This document shows positions 44,554 to 52,465 of a stretch of 64,000 bases of DNA, in pieces (within the stretch, counting starts at the first letter, position 1; every line of letters starts with the position of its first letter). The stretch comes from Halorhabdus sp. CBA1104 (GTDB lineage Archaea; Halobacteriota; Halobacteria; Halobacteriales; Haloarculaceae). A program made the position numbers and the translations under genes. The notes under the pieces are model-generated. The model was not told where the DNA came from. It did not search any database and worked only from the letters and a program-made list of their open reading frames with translations. The stretch spans positions 1,860,001 through 1,924,000 of the forward strand of contig NZ_CP033878.1 in assembly GCF_009690625.1 (NCBI RefSeq), written 5' to 3'.

Positions 44554-45149
44554 ATGCCGGTTATCGAGTGTGACGAGGCGGCTGCTCGACAGCGACTGGA
44601 AGCCGCTGGGGTCGACATCGAGGCAGGGAACACGGATCACGAGCGCTGGCGGGCGAGTCAGGCTGGTGCGACGGCGATCGCCTACGACGGGAAGGTCGTC
44701 GTGCAGGGCAGTGACGCCGAGCGGCTCACTGCCGTGTTACGAGAGGAGGGTGGACGTGCACACGTCTACGTCGACGGAGCCTCACGGGGTAATCCCGGCC
44801 CGGCGGCGATCGGCTGGGTGATCGTAACTGGTGAGGGGGCATCGTCACCGAAGGGGGCAAGCGAATCGGGCGCGCGACGAACAATTACGCCGAGTATGCA
44901 GCATTGGTCCACGTACTGGAGATCGCCGAGGAGTACGGCTTCGAGAGCGTCGAGATCCGGAGCGATTCGGAGCTGGCCGTGCGCCAGATTCGTGGCGAGT
45001 GGGACACGAACGATCCGGACCTGCGCGAACAGCGGGTCCGGGTCCGGGAGCTGTTGACGGGCTTCTCGGCGTGGTCGATCGAACACGTCCCCCGCGAGAT
45101 CAACGAACGGGCCGACCGACTGGCAAACGAGGCCTTCGAGGATGACTGA
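44554..45149 (+). CDS. rnhA: Ribonuclease HI (RnhA), apparent frameshift
   Basis: This haloarchaeal type 1 RNase H cleaves RNA in RNA-DNA hybrids. It has an N-terminal extension (MPVIECDEAAARQRLEAAG) and then the catalytic core starting VYVDGASRGNPGPAAIGWVI with the first Asp. After GEG the frame breaks. The rest (TNNYAEYAALVHVLEIAEEYGFE with Glu, IRSDSELAV with Asp, EINERADRLANEA with Asp) continues in another frame. Restoring one G in the run at 44835-44839 yields 198 residues. The stop overlaps the downstream DUF7108-like gene by 8 nt. All active-site residues are present in the reconstructed protein. Confidence 0.87.
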
Positions 45150-45717
45150 CGACGAGCCGGCGCCGGCCGGCGAAGACAGTGAGCTCCCGCCGGACGTACT
45201 CGAGGAAGCGGTCCGGCTGACGCGGCTGGCCCGACGGACGGACGGTGAGCGCGCCGAGACCCACCGCCAGCGCCGTGACGCCATGCTGGCCACTCACGGA
45301 TACGAGGCCCGCCTCCGTGCGGACGACGACGGCGACGTCCTGGTCTGCTATCCGGCCGAGTGGCTCCGGGATGGTGAGGTCGTCTTCGACCGCATCGAGG
45401 ACCGATCGCGCGGGGTCGAGCGGCCACTCGCCGGCGAGGACGACTGGGATGTCGTCGAAGCGGCAAACCGGGAGATTGTCGCCCGCGTTGGCGAACATCA
45501 CGGTCCCGTACACGAAGCCAACGTCCGGGCGTTCGCGGATTTCCTCGGGAACCACCACGTCTGTCGGATCGCTGTGGCGACGTCGGCCCAGGTTCGGGAG
45601 TTTCGCGAGGAGTACTATCCGCGCAACGTCTGGCCCGACGACGAACAGCGAGCCGTCTTAGAGCAGTCGCTCCGGATCGCCTTCGACGTCGCTGGGGTCG
45701 AACACCCCCCAGTGTGA
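45142..45717 (+). CDS. rnhA-operon protein (DUF7108-like)
   Basis: This 191-residue acidic protein is of unknown function and in haloarchaea commonly follows rnhA. Visible blocks are VRLTRLARRTDGERAETHRQRRDAMLATHGY, LVCYPAEWLRDGEVVFDRIEDRSRGVERPL and RAFADFLGNHHVCRIAVATSAQVREFREEYYPRNVWP. The start overlaps the RNase HI stop by 8 nt, so the pair is coupled and a role with RNA-DNA hybrid metabolism is plausible. The DUF number is from memory. Confidence 0.82.
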   Translation: MTDDEPAPAGEDSELPPDVLEEAVRLTRLARRTDGERAETHRQRRDAMLATHGYEARLRADDDGDVLVCYPAEWLRDGEVVFDRIEDRSRGVERPLAGEDDWDVVEAANREIVARVGEHHGPVHEANVRAFADFLGNHHVCRIAVATSAQVREFREEYYPRNVWPDDEQRAVLEQSLRIAFDVAGVEHPPV

Positions 45718-45721
45718 AAAC

Positions 45722-46081
45722 TTATCGAACGTCTTCGAGGAGCGCTTCGAGGTCGTCGGCTCGATCTTCGGTCTGGACGATCTTCGAGAACTCCCAGGAG
45801 AGCTGTTCGAGCAGGACGTCGTAGCCCTTCTCGGTCAGCGAGTACTCGTTGGTTCGCTTGTCGAGTTCACTTTTCTCGACTAACTCCATCTCGACGAGGT
45901 CGTCGAGATTGGGGTACAGCCGCCCGTGATTGACGTCAGAACTGTAGTACGTTTCTAGTTCGCGTTTGACAGCGAGTCCGTAGCGTGCCTCCTCGGCGAG
46001 GATAGCCAGGATGTTCTGCTGGAATGCGGTCAGTTCTCGGGCAATACTCGGTGCTTCCGTCTCAGCCTGCGCCTCTGACAT
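45722..46081 (-). CDS. PadR-family transcriptional regulator
   Basis: This 119-residue winged-helix regulator contains TAFQQNILAILAEEARYGLAVKRELETYYSSDVNHGRLYPNLDDLVEMELVEKSELDKRTNEYSLTEKG in pieces typical of PadR. The recognition helix is near NHGRLYPNLDDLV and the wing near NEYSLTEKG. The acidic C-terminal helix probably dimerises. The ligand and targets are unknown. It converges on the rnhA-operon gene, with a 4-nt gap. The AT-rich region just upstream (about 46085-46120) is probably its promoter and the place to look for self-binding. Confidence 0.9.
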   Translation of the reverse strand: MSEAQAETEAPSIARELTAFQQNILAILAEEARYGLAVKRELETYYSSDVNHGRLYPNLDDLVEMELVEKSELDKRTNEYSLTEKGYDVLLEQLSWEFSKIVQTEDRADDLEALLEDVR

Positions 46082-46270
46082 GGTAGGATATATGTCATCA
46101 CGCCATTTAACCTTTGTTAACTGTAACGATCATCTGCGTAACTCCCGGAGCCGATTTTCGCAAGACGGAAAAGCGATTGATGGCCGATCGATCACCCTCC
46201 GTAGCAGACAGTGGACCGGATGCCGGGCAACTCGAAAGGCATTTTTGGTGGCCTGCCGCAGACGGAGATG

Positions 46271-46804
46271 ATGGTGAACCTCTTCGAAGACCTCGAAACG
46301 GGACCGAATCCGCCCGAAGAGATCTACGCGGTCGTCGAGTGCCTCAAGGGCGAGCGCAACAAGTACGAGTACGACAAGGACATCCCCGGCGTCGTCCTCG
46401 ATCGGGTCCTGCACAGCAACGTCCACTACCCCTCTGATTACGGGTTTATCCCACAGTCGTACTACGACGACGGCGATCCGTTCGACGTACTCGTTCTCGT
46501 CGAAGACCAGACGTTCCCGAGTTGTGTCATCGAGGCCCGTCCGGTCGCGCTGATGAAGATGGACGACGACGGCGAGGCCGACGACAAGGTCATCGCCGTC
46601 CCCACCGAGGACCCCCGCTACGATCACATCGAGGACCTCGACGACATCCCACAGCAGACCCTCGACGAGATCGACGAGTTCTTCGCGACGTACAAGAACT
46701 TAGAGGAAGGCAAAGAGGTCGAGACGCTGGGCTGGGAGGACAAACAAGCGGCGATGGACGCGATCGAACACGCCCAGGACCTCTACGAAGAAGAGTTCGC
46801 GTAA
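46271..46804 (+). CDS. ppa: Inorganic pyrophosphatase
   Basis: This 177-residue family I pyrophosphatase hydrolyses PPi to two phosphates with Mg2+. The Glu/Lys active-site segments ECLKGERNKYEYDKD and VLHSNVHYPSDYGFIPQSYYDDGDPFDVLV contain the conserved Asp triad (DxxDPxD type), and VIAVPTEDPRY follows. The start MVNLFEDLETGPNPPEEI at 46271 gives the standard length. In-frame ATGs at 46268, 46220 and 46211 exist but extend beyond the conserved N-terminus. It is divergent from the PadR gene. Confidence 0.95.
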   Translation: MVNLFEDLETGPNPPEEIYAVVECLKGERNKYEYDKDIPGVVLDRVLHSNVHYPSDYGFIPQSYYDDGDPFDVLVLVEDQTFPSCVIEARPVALMKMDDDGEADDKVIAVPTEDPRYDHIEDLDDIPQQTLDEIDEFFATYKNLEEGKEVETLGWEDKQAAMDAIEHAQDLYEEEFA

Positions 46805-46858
46805 ACGGACGGTCATCGCCGGAACAACTCTTTTGCGGGAAGTCCCCGACTGGCTGGT

Positions 46859-47488
46859 ATGGACGACCAGCGGGACCTCACTGCCCGCGTTCGGGACGGG
46901 TACGATCGCATCGCTGCCGAGTACGACGAGCAACGCTCGACCGACGACACTGACGTGTCCCTCGTCGAACGGTTTCGGGACGCTCTCGGGGCGAACGCAG
47001 CTGTCCTCGACGCTGGGTGTGGTACGGGGACACCGGTCACTGCGTTGTTGGCCGAAGAGTGTACAGTGACCGGCCTCGATCTTTCTCGCGAACAACTGTC
47101 GTTGGCGACCGATCGTCTTCCGGCCCACTCGTTCGTCGAGGGAGAGATGACGCGATTACCCTTCGCTGAGGACAGCTTCGACGGACTCACCTCGTTCTAC
47201 GCGGTCATCCACGTGCCCCGGGAACGCCACGAAGACGCCTTCTCGGAGTTCCATCGCGTCTGTCGGCCCGGAGCGCCCGTGCTCTGTACGGTCGGTGATA
47301 CCGATTGGGCGGGCCACAACGAGGACTGGATGGGGATGGGCGGACCGATGTATTGGGACATCCCCGGACTGGACCGAACCCGGAAGCTGCTCGACGACGC
47401 CGGATTCAGCGTCGAGGGCGTCGATCGCGTCATGGATGACGTCGCCGACGAACCGGCGAAGAAACCGTTCGTCTGGGCGCGTGCCTGA
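46859..47488 (+). CDS. Class I SAM-dependent methyltransferase
   Basis: This 209-residue methyltransferase has SAM motif I LDAGCGTGTPVTALL at about 50-64, motif II near TVTGLDLSREQL and motif III PFAEDSFDGLTSFYAVIHVP. It resembles small-molecule methyltransferases of the UbiE/Methyltransf_11 group. The substrate is unknown. It follows pyrophosphatase by 54 nt on the same strand and could share its transcript. Confidence 0.88.
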   Translation: MDDQRDLTARVRDGYDRIAAEYDEQRSTDDTDVSLVERFRDALGANAAVLDAGCGTGTPVTALLAEECTVTGLDLSREQLSLATDRLPAHSFVEGEMTRLPFAEDSFDGLTSFYAVIHVPRERHEDAFSEFHRVCRPGAPVLCTVGDTDWAGHNEDWMGMGGPMYWDIPGLDRTRKLLDDAGFSVEGVDRVMDDVADEPAKKPFVWARA

Positions 47489-47824
47489 CACCGAGTACGA
47501 ACGCCTTCGCGTCGCCAGTCGGGATCGGCCGGCTGATGTGTCCCGGTTATCACCGCCCGTTGCGGCCATGCAGTATAATTATGGGTAATTATTTGAGTGT
47601 GTCAGCCCTACGTTTGTTCGTGATGGCCACCGAACGCCCCGCTGTCGGGATCGACCACCCGACCGTCGTGCCAGAGAATTTCCGCCACGAAGACTCCGTA
47701 GAAGCGCCAACGAGCGCCTCGACAGACGGAGACTGATCGCTGCCCGTTTTGCCGGTGTCGGTGTGGCCCGTCAGGGACGGCCGCGAAAAGAACCTTCTTG
47801 TGTCAGTCACCAGTACCGCCGAGT
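47489..47824. other. Intergenic stretch with AT-rich box and a micro-ORF
   Basis: This 336-nt gap has one distinctive AT-rich block, TAATTA-TGGG-TAATTA (47576-47591), otherwise unusual in this GC-rich DNA. A 37-codon frame starts 32 nt after it (listed separately). No RNA gene was recognised. Confidence 0.45.
47623..47736 (+). CDS. Possible 37-residue micro-protein
   Basis: The short frame MATERPAVGIDHPTVVPENF... ends in Asp. It is acidic and lacks the Arg/Ser/Pro excess of chance frames, and an AT-rich TATA-like block ends 32 nt upstream, the position expected for a leaderless transcript. No motif was recognised, and it may still be chance. A start further upstream at 47536 is open but less likely. 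Confidence 0.35.
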   Translation: MATERPAVGIDHPTVVPENFRHEDSVEAPTSASTDGD

Positions 47825-49168
47825 ATGGGACTGTTCGATCGGATTCGCGGCGACGACGAGCCCCGGGTCGCCTTCTTCGGCATCGATGGCGTCCCGTACA
47901 GCCTGATCGCCGACAACGAGGATCGCTTCGAGAACCTCACTGCTATCGCCCAGGAGGGGGCTGGCGGCGCCATCGACAGCATCGTGCCCCCCGAGTCCAG
48001 CGCCTGTTGGCCATCGTTGACGACGGGCGTCAACCCGGGTCAGACGGGTGTCTACGGCTTTCAGGACCGAGAGGTCGGGTCGGCGGAGACGTACGTCCCG
48101 ATGGGGAACGACGTCCAGGCGACCCGCCTGTGGGACCGCGTGCAGTCGGCCGGCCGGGACGCGACGGTGATGAACGTCCCCGTCACGTTCCCGCCCCAGC
48201 GTGACGTCCAGCGAATGGTCTCCGGGTTCCTCTCGCCCGGCGTCGAAAAGGCGGCTTATCCCGACGAAATCCGCGAGACGCTCCAGGATAGCGACTATCG
48301 GATCGACGTCAACGCCAAGCTCGGCCACAACGACGACAAGACGGAGTTCATCGAGGATGCCCACGAGACACTCGAGAAGCGCTTCGAGGCCTTCGAGCAG
48401 TACGTCCACGGCGACGACTGGGACCTCTTTTTCGGGGTCTTCATGACCACCGACCGCGTCAACCACTTCCTGTTCGAAGACTACGAAGAAGACGGCCAGT
48501 ACAAGGAAGAATTCCTGGAGTTCTACGAGAAAGTCGACGACTACCTGGGTCAGCTCCGCGAGTTGCTGGCCGACGACGTGACGATGGTCGTTGCCTCCGA
48601 TCACGGCTTTACCACCCTCGATCACGAGGTTCACTGCAACGAGTGGCTCCGGGAAGAAGGCTGGCTGAGCTACGACGCCGACGAGCCCGAAGAACTGGGC
48701 GATCTCGACGAGTCGACGAAAGCCTACTCGTTGATTCCCGGCCGCTTCTACGTCAACCTAGAAGACCGCGAGGCGAACGGTAGCGTTCCGGAAGACGACT
48801 ACGAGAGTGTCAGAGCCGACCTCAAAGCGAAGCTCGAAGCCTGGGAAGGGCCGGACGGCCGCCCCGTGGCCGATCGTGTCGTCACCAAAGAGCAAGCGTT
48901 CCGTGGCGAACACGACGATATCGCCCCCGATCTGGTCGTCATCCCCAACCACGGCTTCGATCTGAAAGCCGGGTTCAAGGGCGATTCAGACGTCTTCGGT
49001 GTCGGGCCACGCAACGGTATGCACAGCTTCGATAACGCCTGCCTGTTCGTCGACGACGATGACGCCCGGATCAGCGACGTCGATCTGTACGACATCGCGC
49101 CGACGCTCCTCTCGTTGCTGGACGTCGAGTACGATCGGGCTGCATTCGACGGCTCGAGCCTGGTCTGA
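47825..49168 (+). CDS. Alkaline-phosphatase-superfamily phosphodiesterase
   Basis: This 447-residue type I phosphodiesterase / nucleotide-pyrophosphatase-like enzyme has metal and nucleophile elements FFGIDGVPYSLI, PPESSACWPSLTTGVNPGQTGVYGF, FMTTDRVNHFLF, VVASDHGFTTLDHEVHCNEWL and NGMHSFDN. These give the two-metal AlkP core with a Ser/Thr nucleophile in the SSACWPS segment. Homologues hydrolyse phosphodiesters or transfer phosphoglycosyl groups. Substrate is not predictable here, and no signal peptide is visible, suggesting a cytoplasmic enzyme. The ATG at 47825 is preferred to an in-frame upstream start. Confidence 0.9.
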   Translation: MGLFDRIRGDDEPRVAFFGIDGVPYSLIADNEDRFENLTAIAQEGAGGAIDSIVPPESSACWPSLTTGVNPGQTGVYGFQDREVGSAETYVPMGNDVQATRLWDRVQSAGRDATVMNVPVTFPPQRDVQRMVSGFLSPGVEKAAYPDEIRETLQDSDYRIDVNAKLGHNDDKTEFIEDAHETLEKRFEAFEQYVHGDDWDLFFGVFMTTDRVNHFLFEDYEEDGQYKEEFLEFYEKVDDYLGQLRELLADDVTMVVASDHGFTTLDHEVHCNEWLREEGWLSYDADEPEELGDLDESTKAYSLIPGRFYVNLEDREANGSVPEDDYESVRADLKAKLEAWEGPDGRPVADRVVTKEQAFRGEHDDIAPDLVVIPNHGFDLKAGFKGDSDVFGVGPRNGMHSFDNACLFVDDDDARISDVDLYDIAPTLLSLLDVEYDRAAFDGSSLV

Positions 49169-49245
49169 CGGGGCGATCGACCGCCCGACTCACCTGCGGG
49201 CGCGTGCCACAGATTTTTGCGCTGAGGTCGCGTATCAGCGGGCGA

Positions 49246-49890
49246 ATGGAGCTGGATCTCGACGGGGACTTGGCTGGTGACCTCACAGCCGAGGCGACCG
49301 AGCGTGGCTTCGACAGCCCCGAGGCCTATGCCCGGTGGCTACTCGAACACCGAGAGGCCGTACTTCGTCCGCCCGGCGAGCAACTCGCGTCCCGTATCGA
49401 CGCCCTGGAAAGCGAAATCGAACGGCTCCGGGGCGCGATCGAGGCTACCGGCTCGCTCGAGGACGTATCGATCGAGGCCGAAGAGTGGATCGACGAGTCT
49501 CGCGACCAAACGGCGTGGGACGACGACACGGAGACGGCTGAAGCCGGCGGTTTCGAGTTTGCCGGCGACACAGAGACGGAGAGTGATGGGCCGGACACAC
49601 CGGCGGAATCGTCGCCTCCCAGCGAGACCGAAGCCGGATCCGCGACGAGTCTCGACTCCCAAGACGAGCAGCCCACGCCCGACACTCTCGAAGACACGGG
49701 CGTCAGCGAGTTCGCCTATTCGGACGATCTCGAACCGCCATCGGAGAGTGGCGACGAGCCAGCTGAAGCCGACGACGCGGGCGAGAAGCCGGAAGGCGGC
49801 GCCGACGACGACGAGATCGCCGACGCGATCGCCGATATCGATCTGGCCGAAGAAGACAAAGCGGCAGACGCCGACTCGAACGGCGAGTAA
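49246..49890 (+). CDS. Acidic coiled-coil protein convergent with cetZ
   Basis: This 214-residue protein begins MELDLDGDLAGDLTAEATERGFDSPEAYARWLLEHRE, a ribbon-helix-helix-like opening. It is followed by a short coiled coil (about 50-70, LASRIDALESEIERLRGAIEATG) and ~145 residues of disordered Asp/Glu/Ser/Pro-rich sequence. The function is unknown. It could be an adaptor or DNA-binding regulator. The gene ends 7 nt from the stop of the convergent cetZ gene. Confidence 0.72.
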   Translation: MELDLDGDLAGDLTAEATERGFDSPEAYARWLLEHREAVLRPPGEQLASRIDALESEIERLRGAIEATGSLEDVSIEAEEWIDESRDQTAWDDDTETAEAGGFEFAGDTETESDGPDTPAESSPPSETEAGSATSLDSQDEQPTPDTLEDTGVSEFAYSDDLEPPSESGDEPAEADDAGEKPEGGADDDEIADAIADIDLAEEDKAADADSNGE

Positions 49891-49897
49891 GCGACCG

Positions 49898-50977
49898 TCA
49901 AAAGAGGTCTTCGAGTTCGTCGTTCTGGAAGTCGTCGACCGGATCGTTCGGTTGGTCGTTTGCGCCCTGGTAGGCTTCGGCCGCACGGTCGAGGAAGGCT
50001 TCGAGCCGCTGGGAGCGTTCGACGCCGCCAAGCAACACCAGTGCGGCGAGGCGCTCACTGTCTAGTGGAAAGTCACCGCCCCGTACTTCGAGACTGCCGG
50101 TCTCTTCTTCGAGCCAGCGACGAGCGCGCTCGACGCCCTTCCGTGAGATACGGTCGGGCTGGCCGGCGATGACGAGCAGGGCCGTTTCGGCCTCGACGGC
50201 GTTCGGGAGGCTGGTCCCAGTCAGGAGGGCGTTGCGCGTGAGGCTCGTGATCGTGTTGACGTTCTCGGCGCTGTCCTCGCTTGCCTGTGCGCTTGCGTAG
50301 CCAAGCGCCGCGAGTCCACCCGGCCGGAGCGTGTTGATGATCTCACTGGAGTCGACGACGCTCTCGCCGACACCCTCGACGACTTCGCCCGAGGCAAGCA
50401 GGAGGCCGATCCGCTGGGCGATGTTGTCGTTGATCGTCGAGAACCCTTCCGCGACGCTCTCCTCGGCAGAGTGCCAGGCGTCGTTGTCCACGAGTAGCGT
50501 CGCATCGGCTTCCCGGGCAGCGGTCTTCAGCGAGCGGCCCGCGTTGGCCTGGTAGATCGAGCCCTCGCTCCGTCCGGGGAGGATACCCAGAACGTACACT
50601 GGCACGTCGTAGATCCGCTTGAGTTCCTTTGCCAGCACTGGCGCGCCGCCCGACCCGGTGCCACCGCCCAGGCCGGCCACAACCATCAGTGCCTCAGCCC
50701 GGGACGTAATTCGGCCGTCGAGGCCGTCCAATACTTCCGTCGCTTCGGCTTGCATGATCTCGGCGCCGAGTTCGTTGTCACCACCCACGCCGTGACCTTT
50801 AACCCGATCTTGGCCAATGACCATCGTCTCGATATCGAGCGCCTGGAGGTCGGTCTTAGCCGTATTGACGGCTAATGCCCCCTGAACGGCGTCGTATCCC
50901 CGTTCGTAGTCGTGGGTTGCCAGCGCCTCGGTGACCTTCCCACCGGCCTGGCCGAGACCAATCAGGACGACCTTCAT
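49898..50977 (-). CDS. cetZ: CetZ family tubulin-like GTPase
   Basis: This 359-residue tubulin/FtsZ-superfamily protein of the haloarchaeal CetZ group starts MKVVLIGLGQAGGKVTEAL. The GTP-binding motif is GLGGGTGSGG at about 102-111 and the synergy region lies near IGLLLASGEVVEG. CetZ proteins control cell shape, rod formation and motility rather than division. It ends with a short acidic tail (NDPVDDFQNDELEDLF), the likely partner-binding peptide. The ATG at 50975-50977 is preferred over a GTG/ATG two codons upstream. Which CetZ subgroup it belongs to is not resolved. Confidence 0.92.
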   Translation of the reverse strand: MKVVLIGLGQAGGKVTEALATHDYERGYDAVQGALAVNTAKTDLQALDIETMVIGQDRVKGHGVGGDNELGAEIMQAEATEVLDGLDGRITSRAEALMVVAGLGGGTGSGGAPVLAKELKRIYDVPVYVLGILPGRSEGSIYQANAGRSLKTAAREADATLLVDNDAWHSAEESVAEGFSTINDNIAQRIGLLLASGEVVEGVGESVVDSSEIINTLRPGGLAALGYASAQASEDSAENVNTITSLTRNALLTGTSLPNAVEAETALLVIAGQPDRISRKGVERARRWLEEETGSLEVRGGDFPLDSERLAALVLLGGVERSQRLEAFLDRAAEAYQGANDQPNDPVDDFQNDELEDLF

Positions 50978-51103
50978 ACCCACAGCCTTGAGTCAGCGGG
51001 TATTCAACCTTGTGACAATTCACGAGTCGACGGAGGTTCGTCCCACCGCCGGTTCGCGTTCCGGTGGCGACGCGCCCTTGTAGGGCCAGGCCCTATCGAA
51101 TCC

Positions 51104-51520
51104 ATGTTCGACGATATCGATCCCGGCGAGCACGATGCCGTGTCACTCCGGCAGGCCTTCGAGACGGCTCTGCAGACGACCGTCGAGACGGCCGGCGTCG
51201 AGACGGTCCGGGACCAGACGGCCCTCGATCGGGAGACGATCGCGGCGATTGCCGCCGGGGAAGGACTCGATCTGACGGTCGCCGATGCGGCAGCGATCCG
51301 CGCCCTCGAGGATAGCCGTGATGCCCACGCAATCGCCGCCGACGCCCGCGACCGCCTGCTGTTGGCGATGTCGAGTGCCGTCCTCGACGTCGACGGACTG
51401 GCGGGCGCTCTCGACGCCGACGTGACTGCCAAAGAACTCCAGCAGAAAATCGAGGGGCGCCACCCGATGGGTCTCGGGGAGTATGCAGACGTGCTGGCCG
51501 CCGTCACGGAGGAACGGTGA
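51104..51520 (+). CDS. DUF5791 family protein
   Basis: This 138-residue, all-helical acidic protein starts MFDDIDPGEHDAVSLRQAFE and includes LTVADAAAIRALEDSRDAHAI, MSSAVLDVDGLAGALDADVTAKELQQKIEGRHPMGLGEYADVLAAV. The pattern matches the haloarchaeal DUF5791 family, recognised from memory. The helix-turn-helix-like DLTVADAAAI segment might suggest regulation, but no function is known. Its stop overlaps the next gene by 4 nt. Confidence 0.85.
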   Translation: MFDDIDPGEHDAVSLRQAFETALQTTVETAGVETVRDQTALDRETIAAIAAGEGLDLTVADAAAIRALEDSRDAHAIAADARDRLLLAMSSAVLDVDGLAGALDADVTAKELQQKIEGRHPMGLGEYADVLAAVTEER

Positions 51521-52410
51521 CCCGGGTCGTCATTCTTGGCTGTGGGTACGTGGGCTGTGCGCTGGCGGGCCAACTCACCGACTCCGATGTCGTCGGCGTG
51601 CGCCGGTCGGACGCAGGACTGGCAGCCGTCGAGGCAGCCGGTGGACGGCCGGTACAGGCAGACGTGACTGTGCCGGATGCCCTCGAAGCTGTGCCCGACG
51701 CCGACTGGCTGGTCTTTGCGGCGAGTGCCGGCGGTCGCGACGCCGAGGCGGCCCGGGACACCTACGTCGAAGGCCTCAAGACGGCCATCGACCATTTCGC
51801 CGCTCGATCCTCGCCCCCCGAGCGAATCGTCTACACTTCGAGTACGGGCGTCTACGGCGACCACGATGGAGCCCAGGTCGACGAAGATACCGCCCTGCAG
51901 CCGACGACCGAGAAGACCCGTGTGCTGGTCGAGGCCGAACGGATCGCCCGCCAGCGGCCCCCGGCAGGCATCGACGGGACAGTGGCTCGGTTCGGTGGGC
52001 TGTACGGTCCAGATCGGTACCGACTGGAGCGATATCTCGACGGGCCAGTCACGGCGGGCCATCTCAATATGGTCCATCGAGAAGACGCGGCCGGTGCGGT
52101 TCGCTTCCTGCTCGAAGCAAACCACGGGCGGAACGCTGTCGTCAACGTCGTCGACGACGAACCCGTCGAGAAGTGGGCGTTCGCCGACTGGCTCGCGAGT
52201 CAGTGTGAGGAACCCGACCCGCCCAAAGAGACACTGGCGAGCCGTCTCGAAGCTGTCGACTCCGACCAACGGCGACAGCGCCTTCGAGCGAACAAGCGCG
52301 TCAGTAACGACCGCCTCCGGGAACTCGGATACGAGTTTGCCTACCCCACGTTTCGTGAGGGGTATCGAGATGCGATCGCCCAGTACCTCGCCGACAGCGA
52401 CGAGACCTGA
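51517..52410 (+). CDS. NAD-dependent epimerase/dehydratase (extended SDR)
   Basis: This 297-residue extended short-chain dehydrogenase has a Rossmann motif VILGCGYVGCALAGQL at about 4-19 and the catalytic-type YTSSTGVYGDHDG with Ser/Thr and Tyr replaced in position. NMVHREDAAGAVRFLLE supports the substrate domain. It resembles YeeZ/SDR_a5-like proteins, which are often annotated as nucleoside-diphosphate-sugar epimerases. The substrate is unknown. It overlaps DUF5791 by 4 nt (likely coupled) and precedes the DHH gene by 55 nt. Confidence 0.85.
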   Translation: MTRVVILGCGYVGCALAGQLTDSDVVGVRRSDAGLAAVEAAGGRPVQADVTVPDALEAVPDADWLVFAASAGGRDAEAARDTYVEGLKTAIDHFAARSSPPERIVYTSSTGVYGDHDGAQVDEDTALQPTTEKTRVLVEAERIARQRPPAGIDGTVARFGGLYGPDRYRLERYLDGPVTAGHLNMVHREDAAGAVRFLLEANHGRNAVVNVVDDEPVEKWAFADWLASQCEEPDPPKETLASRLEAVDSDQRRQRLRANKRVSNDRLRELGYEFAYPTFREGYRDAIAQYLADSDET

Positions 52411-52465
52411 CGGGTGGCCCACCCGGGCCGAAAGTTCTTAACAGCCGGGGGAGACAGTGACCGGT

